In this document: one piece after another, positions 28,411 to 37,300 of the stretch
Layout of the letters: each line of letters opens with the position of its first letter
How positions within the stretch are numbered: the first letter of the stretch is position 1
Assembly (NCBI RefSeq): GCF_900101905.1
Contig: NZ_FNAJ01000019.1
Span: 62,001-126,000, forward strand
Direction of reading: 5' to 3'
From: Myxococcus virescens
Lineage (GTDB): Bacteria > Myxococcota > Myxococcia > Myxococcales > Myxococcaceae
DNA length: 64,000 nt
Made by a program: the position numbers and the translations under genes
Notes under the pieces: model-generated
What the model saw: only the letters and a program-made list of their open reading frames with translations
The model's database searches: none
What the model was told of the DNA's origin: nothing

Positions 28411-29843
28411 GCGGATTCCACTGCAGGGGGAGGAGGGGCTCCCGTGGGAGGGTGAAGGGTCTGCTGCTGGCGTGGGACGAGCTTGCCCGTGACACCCTGG
28501 GGCCGCACCACGCCGAAGAAGAAGCCCTCCTCGAAGGGCTCCGTCGAGTCGACGTGGATGCGCGCGCGGGCGGAGACGGTGGCCAGGGCCGTGCGCAGGT
28601 ACACCATGGCGAAGTCCCCGGCCACGCAGGCGCGAGGACCCCGGCCGAAGGGGAAGAAGTGGCCGCTGCCGTGCGGATTCCGGGCCGCGCCCCCGTCGAG
28701 CCAGCGCTCCGGGGCGAACGTCTCCGGGTCCGTCCAGTGGCTGGGGTCCCGGTGCAGGTGCTGGTTGGAAATCATGAGCGTCGTGCCCGGCGGCAGCGTG
28801 ACTTCCGCCAGCCGCGTCGGCGTGGGCGGCGTGCGGCGCAGGAAGATGCGCACCGCGGGCAGGATTCTCAGGGCCTCGTAGGCCACGGCCTCGCCCCAGG
28901 GCGCGTCCTTCAGGCGCTCCAGGGTGAGCGGCCCCTGTGCCAGCGCGGCGGACTCCAGCGCCAGCCGCTCCTCGGTGGCGGGGTACTTGTTCAGCTGATG
29001 GAAGGCGCCCACCAGGGTGGTGCTCGAGGAGAACACGCCGCCGAAGAAGAACCCGCCGAGCAGGTGCGCGTGCACCCCGTCATCGAGTTGGGGCATCTCG
29101 CGCAGAGTCCACGACATCAGGTCCACGCGGTGCGGCGCCGGGTTCTTCCGCGCCGCGCGAACCTTGTCCAGGAACAGGCCGTAGAAGCGCTCCTTCGCAT
29201 CCGCGAAACCCTTGGGCGGTGAGACGAACTTCAACGGCAGCTTGGCCTGGATGCGCGCGTCGGCCGCCGCCGCCAGGAGCATGAAGTCGTCGTACACGGA
29301 CGTGGGCAGCTTCTCGCCCACCGTCGCCACGCAGAACGCGTCGAACGTCAGCTTGCGCAGCGTGGGCGTCAGGTCGATGGAGGGCTGCTGGAGCAGCGCC
29401 TCCACCGATTCGAGGATGGCCGCGCGCAGGGGCTCCACCTGGGCCGCCTGCCAGGTGGGCGTCCACGGCTGGGCGAGCGGATCCATGGCGTGCTTGCGAG
29501 CCCAGTCCTCGCCCTGCTGGGCGATGAAGGGCGTGTCGTCCGTGACGGAGTGGCGAATCTGGTCGCCGATGTTGCCCTTCTCGAACTCCAACCGGCGCGT
29601 CTCCAACACCTCGTGGATGAGGGTGGGGTCATTGAGCACCAGCGCCGGGCTGGGCCCCAGCCAGGTGACGGCGACGGGGCCGTAGGTGCGCGCGTAGCGG
29701 GCGCAGACGTCCCACGGTTGGGCGCCGAGGAAGTCGCCAATGTTGCCCAGAATCCCCGGCGGGGGGCCGGGCAGGCTGGCCAGGGGCTTGCGCCGGCCAC
29801 CGAAGAACAGGCTGAAGAGACCTCGAGAGAGCAGGTTGGGCAT
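28407..29843 (-). CDS. Cytochrome P450 with atypical I-helix (CYP74-like chemistry possible)
   Basis: A 478-residue P450. After the Pro-rich hinge SLPGPPPGILGN come the K-helix EALRILP (ExxR), the PERF-type APERWLDGG and the heme-Cys loop PFGRGPRACVAG near residue 405. The I-helix reads GGFFFGGVFSSSTTLVG. Where monooxygenases have (A/G)-G-x-(D/E)-T, aligned by distance to the following helix, this has G-G-V-F-S: no acid, Ser for Thr. Plant CYP74 enzymes, which rearrange lipoxygenase hydroperoxides without O2, also lack the acid/Thr pair. Starts 20 nt after the lipoxygenase stop and overlaps the desaturase. Use of fatty acid hydroperoxide is inference from this. Confidence 0.92.
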   Translation of the reverse strand: MPNLLSRGLFSLFFGGRRKPLASLPGPPPGILGNIGDFLGAQPWDVCARYARTYGPVAVTWLGPSPALVLNDPTLIHEVLETRRLEFEKGNIGDQIRHSVTDDTPFIAQQGEDWARKHAMDPLAQPWTPTWQAAQVEPLRAAILESVEALLQQPSIDLTPTLRKLTFDAFCVATVGEKLPTSVYDDFMLLAAAADARIQAKLPLKFVSPPKGFADAKERFYGLFLDKVRAARKNPAPHRVDLMSWTLREMPQLDDGVHAHLLGGFFFGGVFSSSTTLVGAFHQLNKYPATEERLALESAALAQGPLTLERLKDAPWGEAVAYEALRILPAVRIFLRRTPPTPTRLAEVTLPPGTTLMISNQHLHRDPSHWTDPETFAPERWLDGGAARNPHGSGHFFPFGRGPRACVAGDFAMVYLRTALATVSARARIHVDSTEPFEEGFFFGVVRPQGVTGKLVPRQQQTLHPPTGAPPPPAVESA

Positions 29844-29863
29844 GAGCGTGTGTCTCCAAGGGC

Positions 29864-31891
29864 TCAGACGGTGATGCCGCAGGGAATCCGGTCGGGACGC
29901 AGGACGGTGTAGGGCACCTCGGCGCCCGCGTTGCGCGCCTCCACCGCCTCGCGCTGGGCGCGCAGGCGCTCCTGGAATCGCTGGCGGATGGCCACCAGCT
30001 CTGGCTCGTGGAAGTACTCCTCGCGCCAGCCGCCCTCGTGCAGCAGGTACTCCTCGTCGTCTCCGAAGCTGGAGAGCGCCCGGCCGATGGCGACCTGCCA
30101 GAGCATCTGGGACTTGGTGGGAATCATCTCGGGGATGTCCTCGGCACGCAGCGTCCCCTTCTGCCGGGGGGGCTCCCGGCGCATGCTCAGGGGCGCATTC
30201 GGTACGAAGGCGTAGTGCTCGTATTGCAGGTAGTTCACCGCCGCGTGCTGCACGCTGACCGTGAAGAGGACGGTGGTGAGGATGTCGATCAGGTCGTCGA
30301 CGCGGCGCAGCTCCTGGCAGGGGAGCTTGTCCACGGGCAGCCCGTGCTCGGTGAGGTCCTTCCACCATTGCTGCATCTCGGTGTCGGCCTCGAGTTCGGC
30401 ATCGGTCCGGTAGAAGTGCCTGAGGACGCCGCCGACGTACTCCTCGAACGCGTCCCACAAGGGCAGGGCGTCGTCCCGGTACGGGTAGTTGGGGAGCACG
30501 GCCGGGTCCAGCACGCCCCGCCGCTCGAGGTCCTGACGGGGCTTGTTGTCCGCCAGCGTCCAGCGCTGGAAGCCCTTCTTGCCCAACTGGAGGTGGCCCT
30601 TGTCGGGGCCGCCCGTCGCGATGAAGTCGTCGAACACCCCGCCCGTGTCGAGCAGGCCCTTGCGTGCGCCCTCGTTGATGGCGAGCGTGTAGCGGAAGTG
30701 CCGCCGCAGCAGCTTGTAGACGGGGTGCGGGTCCGGCAGGTTGCGCATCGTCGCCATGACGAACGGCTCCGCCACGAAGTGTGTGCGCAGCGCGTGCGTC
30801 ACCATCTGGTGCGCGTTGCCCTCGCTGCACCGGAGGTAGATTTTCGCGGCGAGCCAGTCGTACGCGTCGTCGTTCGGCGTAAAGACGGGGTCCTTCTGGG
30901 CGTCGCGCCCGAGCTGGATGGCCAGCGGCCGCAGCTGACGCTGGTCATCCAGGTACAGCAGGCAGCGCGCCGCGGGAGCCCAGCGTCGCTCCTCGACGCC
31001 GTCCTCGCCGACCTTCCGGTACATCCTGATGTCGTCGAGGATTTCGAAGTCGAGCAGGAAGATGCGCTTGGCGTCGAGCGCCCTGGCCAGCGTGGTGCCG
31101 GGCGACAAGAGGCCCCGGACGTCGTCGTCGGTGAGCGGCATGCCCTGCGGCAGACTGGGGACGAGCGTGATGTGGAGCGGGGCGATGCCCTGGATGGCCT
31201 GCCGAGCGAACTCGAGGTCGTCTTTCCAGCGCTGGGCGAGCTGGGGCACCTCCAGGTGTTTGAAGAAGTCGAAGATGTCCACCAGCCCGTTCCAGGCGCG
31301 GGTCAGCATGGGCAGGTTCAGCTTGATGGCCGCCAGCGTCTTGGCGATGACCACTTCGTAGCTGCCCTCCGTCAGGCCCCGGTAGAGCTCGTCCTTCGGC
31401 AGGGACCTCCCCTCGCTGAGGTCGAGCGCGCCGGGAAGCCCCTCGGTCATCTCAGGCGCGCGCCACGGGTACATCCGCTGGCGGGCCTCGAGCAGCTCGC
31501 GCCGCGCCGTGGACTCGCGCTCGCTGCCTGCCTGGCGAGCGAGCTTCGCGGTCCCCTCGAGCACGTCGACCGTGGCGCCACCCAGCACCCACCGGTAGAA
31601 AGGGAAGCGCCACTGCTTCTCTCCGGCCGTGACGGTTGCCCAGTCGAGCAGCCAATCGGCCGCCACGCCGCCCGCGTTGCTGAAGCGCAACAGGACCAGG
31701 TCACCGAGGTCCTCGGAGGCGAGGGCGTATTCGTCCTCCGCGCCCGCCTCGAAGTCGTTGTGGAAGTGCTTGTCCAGCAAGCAGGGGGCGCTCTGTCCTC
31801 GCGTGCCCACGAGGACGATGGAGATGTTCGCATCCGTCCCCGCGCCGAGCTTCGTGCCCGTCCGAATCGTGAGTTTGTACTCGACAGTCAT
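29864..31891 (-). CDS. Lipoxygenase with N-terminal PLAT domain
   Basis: A 675-residue enzyme. Residues 1-110 form a PLAT/LH2 domain (VEYKLTIRTGTKLGAGTDAN, DLVLLRFSNAGG). The catalytic domain has the iron helix GNAHQMVTHALRTHFVAEPF, giving His ligands in H-x4-H-x4-H spacing, and in the partner helix VSVQHAAVNYLQY, with the His and Asn ligands. The chain ends CGITV. Lipoxygenases normally end in Ile, whose carboxylate binds iron; here it would be Val. RBS AGGG lies 4 nt before the ATG at 31891; 18 upstream codons look non-coding. It should dioxygenate polyunsaturated fatty acids. First gene of the operon with P450 and desaturase. Confidence 0.95.
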   Translation of the reverse strand: MTVEYKLTIRTGTKLGAGTDANISIVLVGTRGQSAPCLLDKHFHNDFEAGAEDEYALASEDLGDLVLLRFSNAGGVAADWLLDWATVTAGEKQWRFPFYRWVLGGATVDVLEGTAKLARQAGSERESTARRELLEARQRMYPWRAPEMTEGLPGALDLSEGRSLPKDELYRGLTEGSYEVVIAKTLAAIKLNLPMLTRAWNGLVDIFDFFKHLEVPQLAQRWKDDLEFARQAIQGIAPLHITLVPSLPQGMPLTDDDVRGLLSPGTTLARALDAKRIFLLDFEILDDIRMYRKVGEDGVEERRWAPAARCLLYLDDQRQLRPLAIQLGRDAQKDPVFTPNDDAYDWLAAKIYLRCSEGNAHQMVTHALRTHFVAEPFVMATMRNLPDPHPVYKLLRRHFRYTLAINEGARKGLLDTGGVFDDFIATGGPDKGHLQLGKKGFQRWTLADNKPRQDLERRGVLDPAVLPNYPYRDDALPLWDAFEEYVGGVLRHFYRTDAELEADTEMQQWWKDLTEHGLPVDKLPCQELRRVDDLIDILTTVLFTVSVQHAAVNYLQYEHYAFVPNAPLSMRREPPRQKGTLRAEDIPEMIPTKSQMLWQVAIGRALSSFGDDEEYLLHEGGWREEYFHEPELVAIRQRFQERLRAQREAVEARNAGAEVPYTVLRPDRIPCGITV

Positions 31892-32082
31892 GGAACCCTC
31901 TGTGTAGCGGGCGCAGACCGTAGAACGAGAAAAGTAGGACCTCAAGCCATGGTATCCTCCCCAGGGAATGAAGCCGGCGTCGCTGAGCGCAGGAACGCAT
32001 TGAACTAGCGTCTGACGTGAGCGCGAGTGTGACCCGGAGAGGTGGAGCTGATGACAGACGTTGGGACGGGCGCGCCCGCGGC
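31892..32082. promoter_or_regulatory. Shared promoter region between divergent lipoxygenase genes
   Basis: Only 191 bases separate the two start codons. Both promoters must overlap or abut here, which favours joint control. A 15-codon frame from ATG 32051 with GGAGAGGTGGAG upstream ends in TGATG over a start codon (32098) of the second lipoxygenase. This may be a leader peptide or point to 32098 as the true start. Confidence 0.5.
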
Positions 32083-34164
32083 ATGGGGACGGGGATGATG
32101 TTCGCAGGGCTGCGCCGATGGATGGGCGCTCTCGGGGGCAAAGGACGCGAGAGCGGAAGCAACGAGGTGCTCGACGCGGAGGAGCTGTCCAGGTGGTACT
32201 CGGGGCTCGCGCTCGAGGAGCGTCTGGCCATCAGCCGCGAGCTCGCACCGCGCGTCCGGGCTGTCCGTCCCGCGAGGGAGCCCAGCACGCTGCCAGCCGT
32301 CGCGGTCGGGCGGCTGGTCTTCGAGCAGGACGGGCCCCAGGGCCCCATTCCCCTGCATCACATCAAGGTGGAGCTGTGGGACCGGGACTTCGGCACGCCG
32401 GATGACTTCCTGGGGGAGGGCTTCACAGACTCGGATGGATGTTTTTCCATTCGCTATGACCCGGCCGACGCGGGCGTGAATGACCTGCCCGACCTGGAGG
32501 TGCGCTTCTTCGAGCCCCAGCACAGCTTCCGCCCGGATGGGCGGGTGGTGGAGGCATGGCGCCGCATCGGCTCCGAGAAGGGGCCGGATGACCATGGTGG
32601 GCTCCACTACGACTTCGGCACGCTGCGGCTGCCTTACTGGGAGTACGACCCCACGACGCCGCTGGCCCGGTTGCTCGTCACGGAGGAGGGGACTCCGCCC
32701 ACGGCCTACGCGCCGGGGCGCGCGCTGGCGATGCTGAAGTCGGTGGCGCCCATCGAGCTCGTCAAGCGCCGCCACCTGCTCCAGGGACGGCTGGGGCAGG
32801 CGCCGAGCCTGGACAGGATTCAGGCGGACTATCCGGAGGCGATGACGGTGCGGATGGAGCGCGAGTCGCCGGGCTCCACGCGCACCGACGCCTTCTTCGG
32901 AGAGCGGCTGCTCAACGGCATGTTCTCCACCCTCATGGATGGAGACCCGGAGGCCCCCGGCGATCCGGAGGCGTTCCGGCTCTACTTCCCGTGGAACGCT
33001 TACGAGCAGGACGGTGTCCACTGCCTGCCGGACGTGGACGTGCGGCTGCGGCTGGTGGAGGGGCGGCTGTTGCCGGTGCGCATCATCCTGGGCATGCGCG
33101 AGCCGGGCGCGACGGCGCCAGGCTCTCCCGTGACGCGGCGGAGCTACACGCCCGCGGACGGCGAGGCCTGGGAGGCCGCCAAGCGGATGGCGCGGGTGAG
33201 CGCGACGCTGGAGACGGAGCTGGGCAACCACCTGGGGCAGTGCCACTTCAACGTGGAGCAGTACGCCATCGCCGCGCACCGCAATCTGCGCCGCAGTCCG
33301 CTGCGCTGGCTGCTCATGCCGCACCTGCGGGAGGTGGTCCTCATCAACCACTCCGCCAACGGCTTCCTCGTCGGCCCCACCGGCTACATCACCCGCGCCA
33401 GCGCGCTCACCGAGCGCAGCGTGGAGACGCGGCTGTTGCACCTGATGGGCAGCTACGACTGGAAGGGCTTCGCGCCCGCGCCGCCCATCTGCGAGTCGCA
33501 CCGCTACGCACGCGCGGCGGGCCTGTTCTGGCGGCTGGTCGGGGAGCACGTGGATGCCTTCTTCGCGGAGCACGGCGCGGCGTTGGAGGCGCAGTGGTGC
33601 GAGGTGCGGCGCTTCTCGGACGACCTGGTGGCGCACTCGGCGCCCGCCTTCGTGTGCCGCTACCTGCGCGCGACGGTGCCGGGAAAGGCCGCGCCGTGGT
33701 TCGTGCGCTCCGAGCGCATGGACCTGGACGCGAAGGTCGCCGCGACCCACGCCAAGGCCGTCAGCGCGGTGACCCAGACGGACGCGCCCCAGCCCGGAGA
33801 GATGGAGGCGCTCAAGCAGTTGTGCCGGTACGTCATCTACTTCGCGACCTTCCGCCATGCCTGGGCCAACAACCTCCAATGGGACGACGCGGGCGAGGTG
33901 CTCTATGCGTGCCTGGGCCTGCGCTGGGGCAAGGCGGGCGCGCTGTCGACGGAGGCGGACCATGACGTCGCGCCGCCTCCGGAGGAGGCCACGGAGATGC
34001 TGTGGATTTCGTGGATGCTCTCGAAGACGAGCTACGGCTTCCTGCTGGCGAACGAGGAGGCGGACGTGCACCCCCGCTTCGTGGAGTGCCTGCGCGCCCA
34101 CGCCGCCGAGTTCTCCGCGTTGGGGATGGACATCCGCACCGTCAGCTCCCGCATCAACATCTAA
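32083..34164 (+). CDS. Second lipoxygenase, transthyretin-like N-terminal domain
   Basis: A 693-residue lipoxygenase-family protein with a different N-terminus. Residues 70-180 look like a transthyretin/intradiol-type beta domain (HHIKVELWDRDFGTPDDFLG, FTDSDGCFSIRYD) in place of PLAT. The catalytic domain keeps the ligand pattern: GNHLGQCHFNVEQYAIAAHR (H-x4-H and a later His), RHAWANNLQWDD (His and Asn), and the chain ends RINI with the expected terminal Ile. It is quite divergent from the facing lipoxygenase, so substrate or position may differ. The start is uncertain (32083, 32095 or 32098). IS debris begins directly after its stop codon. Confidence 0.85.
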   Translation: MGTGMMFAGLRRWMGALGGKGRESGSNEVLDAEELSRWYSGLALEERLAISRELAPRVRAVRPAREPSTLPAVAVGRLVFEQDGPQGPIPLHHIKVELWDRDFGTPDDFLGEGFTDSDGCFSIRYDPADAGVNDLPDLEVRFFEPQHSFRPDGRVVEAWRRIGSEKGPDDHGGLHYDFGTLRLPYWEYDPTTPLARLLVTEEGTPPTAYAPGRALAMLKSVAPIELVKRRHLLQGRLGQAPSLDRIQADYPEAMTVRMERESPGSTRTDAFFGERLLNGMFSTLMDGDPEAPGDPEAFRLYFPWNAYEQDGVHCLPDVDVRLRLVEGRLLPVRIILGMREPGATAPGSPVTRRSYTPADGEAWEAAKRMARVSATLETELGNHLGQCHFNVEQYAIAAHRNLRRSPLRWLLMPHLREVVLINHSANGFLVGPTGYITRASALTERSVETRLLHLMGSYDWKGFAPAPPICESHRYARAAGLFWRLVGEHVDAFFAEHGAALEAQWCEVRRFSDDLVAHSAPAFVCRYLRATVPGKAAPWFVRSERMDLDAKVAATHAKAVSAVTQTDAPQPGEMEALKQLCRYVIYFATFRHAWANNLQWDDAGEVLYACLGLRWGKAGALSTEADHDVAPPPEEATEMLWISWMLSKTSYGFLLANEEADVHPRFVECLRAHAAEFSALGMDIRTVSSRINI

Positions 34165-34196
34165 CCTCGCGGCCAGGAGGGAGGTCGGTCGTGAGG
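34165..34196. repeat. IS3-like OrfA-region fragment
   Basis: CCTCGCGGCCAGGAGGGAGG and TCGGTCGTGAGG match 7597-7626 with one mismatch. It abuts the lipoxygenase stop codon. The flank to 34321 holds no supported gene. Confidence 0.5.
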
Positions 34197-34321
34197 CGCC
34201 ATCTCGGCTCGCTGCTTCGTGTGGGCGAAGGGACCCACGTGGTCGAGAGAGTCAAGTGTCGCCTGCGCTGAGACGCATGAAAGGCGGCTCACGCGCCTCC
34301 GCCTTCAACCCGCCACGTCGC

Positions 34322-37300
34322 TCAGCTCCGGCTCGGGAGAAGAGAGGACGGGACTCGCGCAGCGCGGGCGCCGCGACGCGTGAGCCATCGCAGGAGCGCG
34401 AGGGCGAACGGAGCCGAGGCGCTCCCCGAGGTGGCCCCACAGCCACACCCCGAAGCTGGCGGCGCCTCGGGGTCGCCTCCAGGCGAATCAACGGGAGGCG
34501 GGACACGGGCCACCACGGTGAAGGCGCGCTCGGGCGCCATGTCGCTGGAGCCTCCCTGGCCATCCACTGCCCGGACCCGCCAGGAGTAGCGGCCCACCGC
34601 GAGCCGCTCATCCTCCCCCACGAGCTCCCGTGACGTGGCCCCGGGAAGTGCGAAGGTCCAGACGACGCGCCCCTCCTGGAGGAACTCCAGCACGTAGTCC
34701 AGCGGGTCTCCGTCGACGTCCACGGACGCCTCCCACTGGAACGTGGCGAGGCCCCCTTCCACCACCGCTCCGTCGGCGGGAGCGAGGAGCCGGGGAACGG
34801 AAGGCACATCGTTGATGGACGCCACCTGGAGGGTCACCGTGGCGGGCTCGGACCACGTCTCGCCGTTGTAGACGCGGAAGGTGAAGTGGTCCTCGCCATG
34901 GAAGTCCGCCGCGGGCGTGTAGTTGCGATACTCGCTCGCGCCCCCCAGGGTGCCGTGCTCCGGCAGAGACTCGATGCTGAACATGAGCATGCGGCCCATG
35001 GGGTCATGGCCCTCGAGCACGAAGTCGACGCGTGTCTCCTCCCGCGTGACCACCGTTCTTGGCGTGGCCGAGGGCGGCAAGGCGGACTTCGGAGTCACGG
35101 TGAGGGACCGTTCCACGGAGGGGGCGCTGGCGGCCCCCCACGCGTCGCGCGCGCTCACTCGCCAGCGCCAGTCACCTGGGGCCAGCCCTCCCTCGACGAC
35201 GAGCTCACGCGCCGCTGGCTCCATGACATGGCGATGGATGACGGCACCCGCCTGGAGCAACTCCACGACGTAGTCCACGGCGTCCGACTCGACATCCGTG
35301 GAAGGCGCCCACTGGAGCGCAACCCGCGCTCCCTCCACGAGGACCACCCCGTTCTCGGGAGCCAACAGCCCTGGGACGGTCGGCGCGTCGTTGATGGACA
35401 TGACCTGGATGGACACCGTCGCCGGAGCGGATGACTGCGCGCCGTCGGAGACCGTGAAGACGAGACTGTCGGTGCCGTGGAAGTTCTCGCGAGGCATGTA
35501 TGTCAACGCAGCCCCCTGTCCTGTCAGGACGCCATTCGTTGGGGGCGTCGTCACCGTGAAGGTGAGGGGCTGTCCTTCTGGGTCCTGCCCCTGGAGGAGG
35601 AGGGGCAGCGCGGTGTCCTCATTCGTGGAGGCGGTCTGGCCGCTCGCGGTCGGCGGCAGGTTCTCCCGTGGCAGGGAGACGAGGACACGCTCCGAGGAGG
35701 GCGCGCTCGAGGCATTCCCGGCATCCACGGCCCGCACTCGCCAGGAGTACCGCCCCTCGGGAAGGGCCTCCGCCAGGGTCAGCGTGTACGTGGTCGACGA
35801 AGCGACGTGCGTCCGCGACACCACGCCCTCCCGGAGGAACTCCAGGTGATAGCTCACGGCGTCCCCTTCAATGTCCGTGGAGGCGCTCCAGCGGAAGGTG
35901 GAGAGCCCGCCCTCGGACTCGGAGCCATCCGTCGGCGCCAGCGGCTCCGGCACCGACGGCGCATCATTGACGGGCGTCACCTGGAACGAGACGGTCGCGG
36001 GTGCGGAGAGCAGCTCTCCATCCGAGACCTGGAAGGTGAAGCTGTCGGAGCCATGGAAGTGGGACGTAGGCGTGTAGCGGTAGTCCGCGCCCGTGCCAGT
36101 GAGCGTGCCACGCGATGGCGCGGGCCCCAGGACATAGGAGAGCCCCAGCCCTTCGGGGTCCGTGCCTTGGAGGGTGAAGGGGAGTGAGGAGTCCTCGGGG
36201 AGCAGGAGGCCCTGGTCCATGGCGGCGGGCGGCTCGTTATCGTTGAAGGAGACGAATCGCCCCCGGACTCGCCGGCTCATGAAGGACGGCGAGTCGTCAT
36301 AGCGCTCGTAGACGACGAACGCGGACCGGCGCAGCGGGGATGAGACGATGGCGGGCATCGCCTCAACCGACGCGGATACGGAGATGGCGAGCCCTGCGGG
36401 CTCGCGCACAAGCCCCGCCCCCGTCACCCGGGCCCCATAGATGTCACCCTTGAAACGGTCGGTGGACGTGTCCGGGGACTCGTTCCGGAAGTCCCGCCAG
36501 ACGACGAGGTACTCCGTCCCCAGGGAGGCCACGCGCGCGGAAGTGAGTCCCCTGGGGGACTGGGCAACGAGGATACCGAAGGGGTCCAGGCTCGTTCCCT
36601 CGTGTGTCACGCGCGCCGCACGGACGGCGTTACCGGCGCGCCAGACCACCAGGGCGTCCTTCCCATTCGAGGCCAGTCGCAGGTCGCTCGGCTCAGCGGG
36701 GATGGCGGCGAGTCGCCGGCCTGGAGGGTCCACCACCACGCCCGCGCTCGTCACGCGTACTCCATGGACTTCCCATTCGCCGGGAGTGAGGGTCCGCTTG
36801 TTCAGCCAGACGACGAAGTAGTGCTCCCCGTTGAAGGTGACCGCCGGCCACGCGTGCTCCCGGGCTCTGGCCAGCACCAGGAATGGACTGTCGAGCACGT
36901 CGCCCTCGCGCGTCACCCGAACCCCGAGAACGGCGCTGCTGCCGAGGTCGTAACTCTCCCAGACGACGAGGTAGTCCGTCCCGTTCGAGGCCACGGCCGC
37001 GCTCCCTGCCACGTACCACGCCCCGGAGGGGAAGCTCAGCGGGGTGGGGCTCAACACCTGTCCGGCCCCGGCCACCAGCGCGCCCTTGATAACGGAACGG
37101 GTCGAAACGTTTGGGTCACGGGTGTCCCACAAGACGAGATAGTCCGAGCCATTGGAGGCAATGGAGGGCGTTCGCTGATCGAATTCGGCGGCGGCAATGG
37201 CGATGCCCTGTGGATCCAGGAGCTCGCCAGAGAGGGACACTCGCGCGCCGATGATGTCCGACGCTCCACCGCGAAAGTCATTCCACACGGCGAGATAGGT

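Noticed and set aside
32005-34101. Long minus-strand frame of about 700 codons
   Set aside because: Exact antisense of the second lipoxygenase, whose catalytic motifs are clear.
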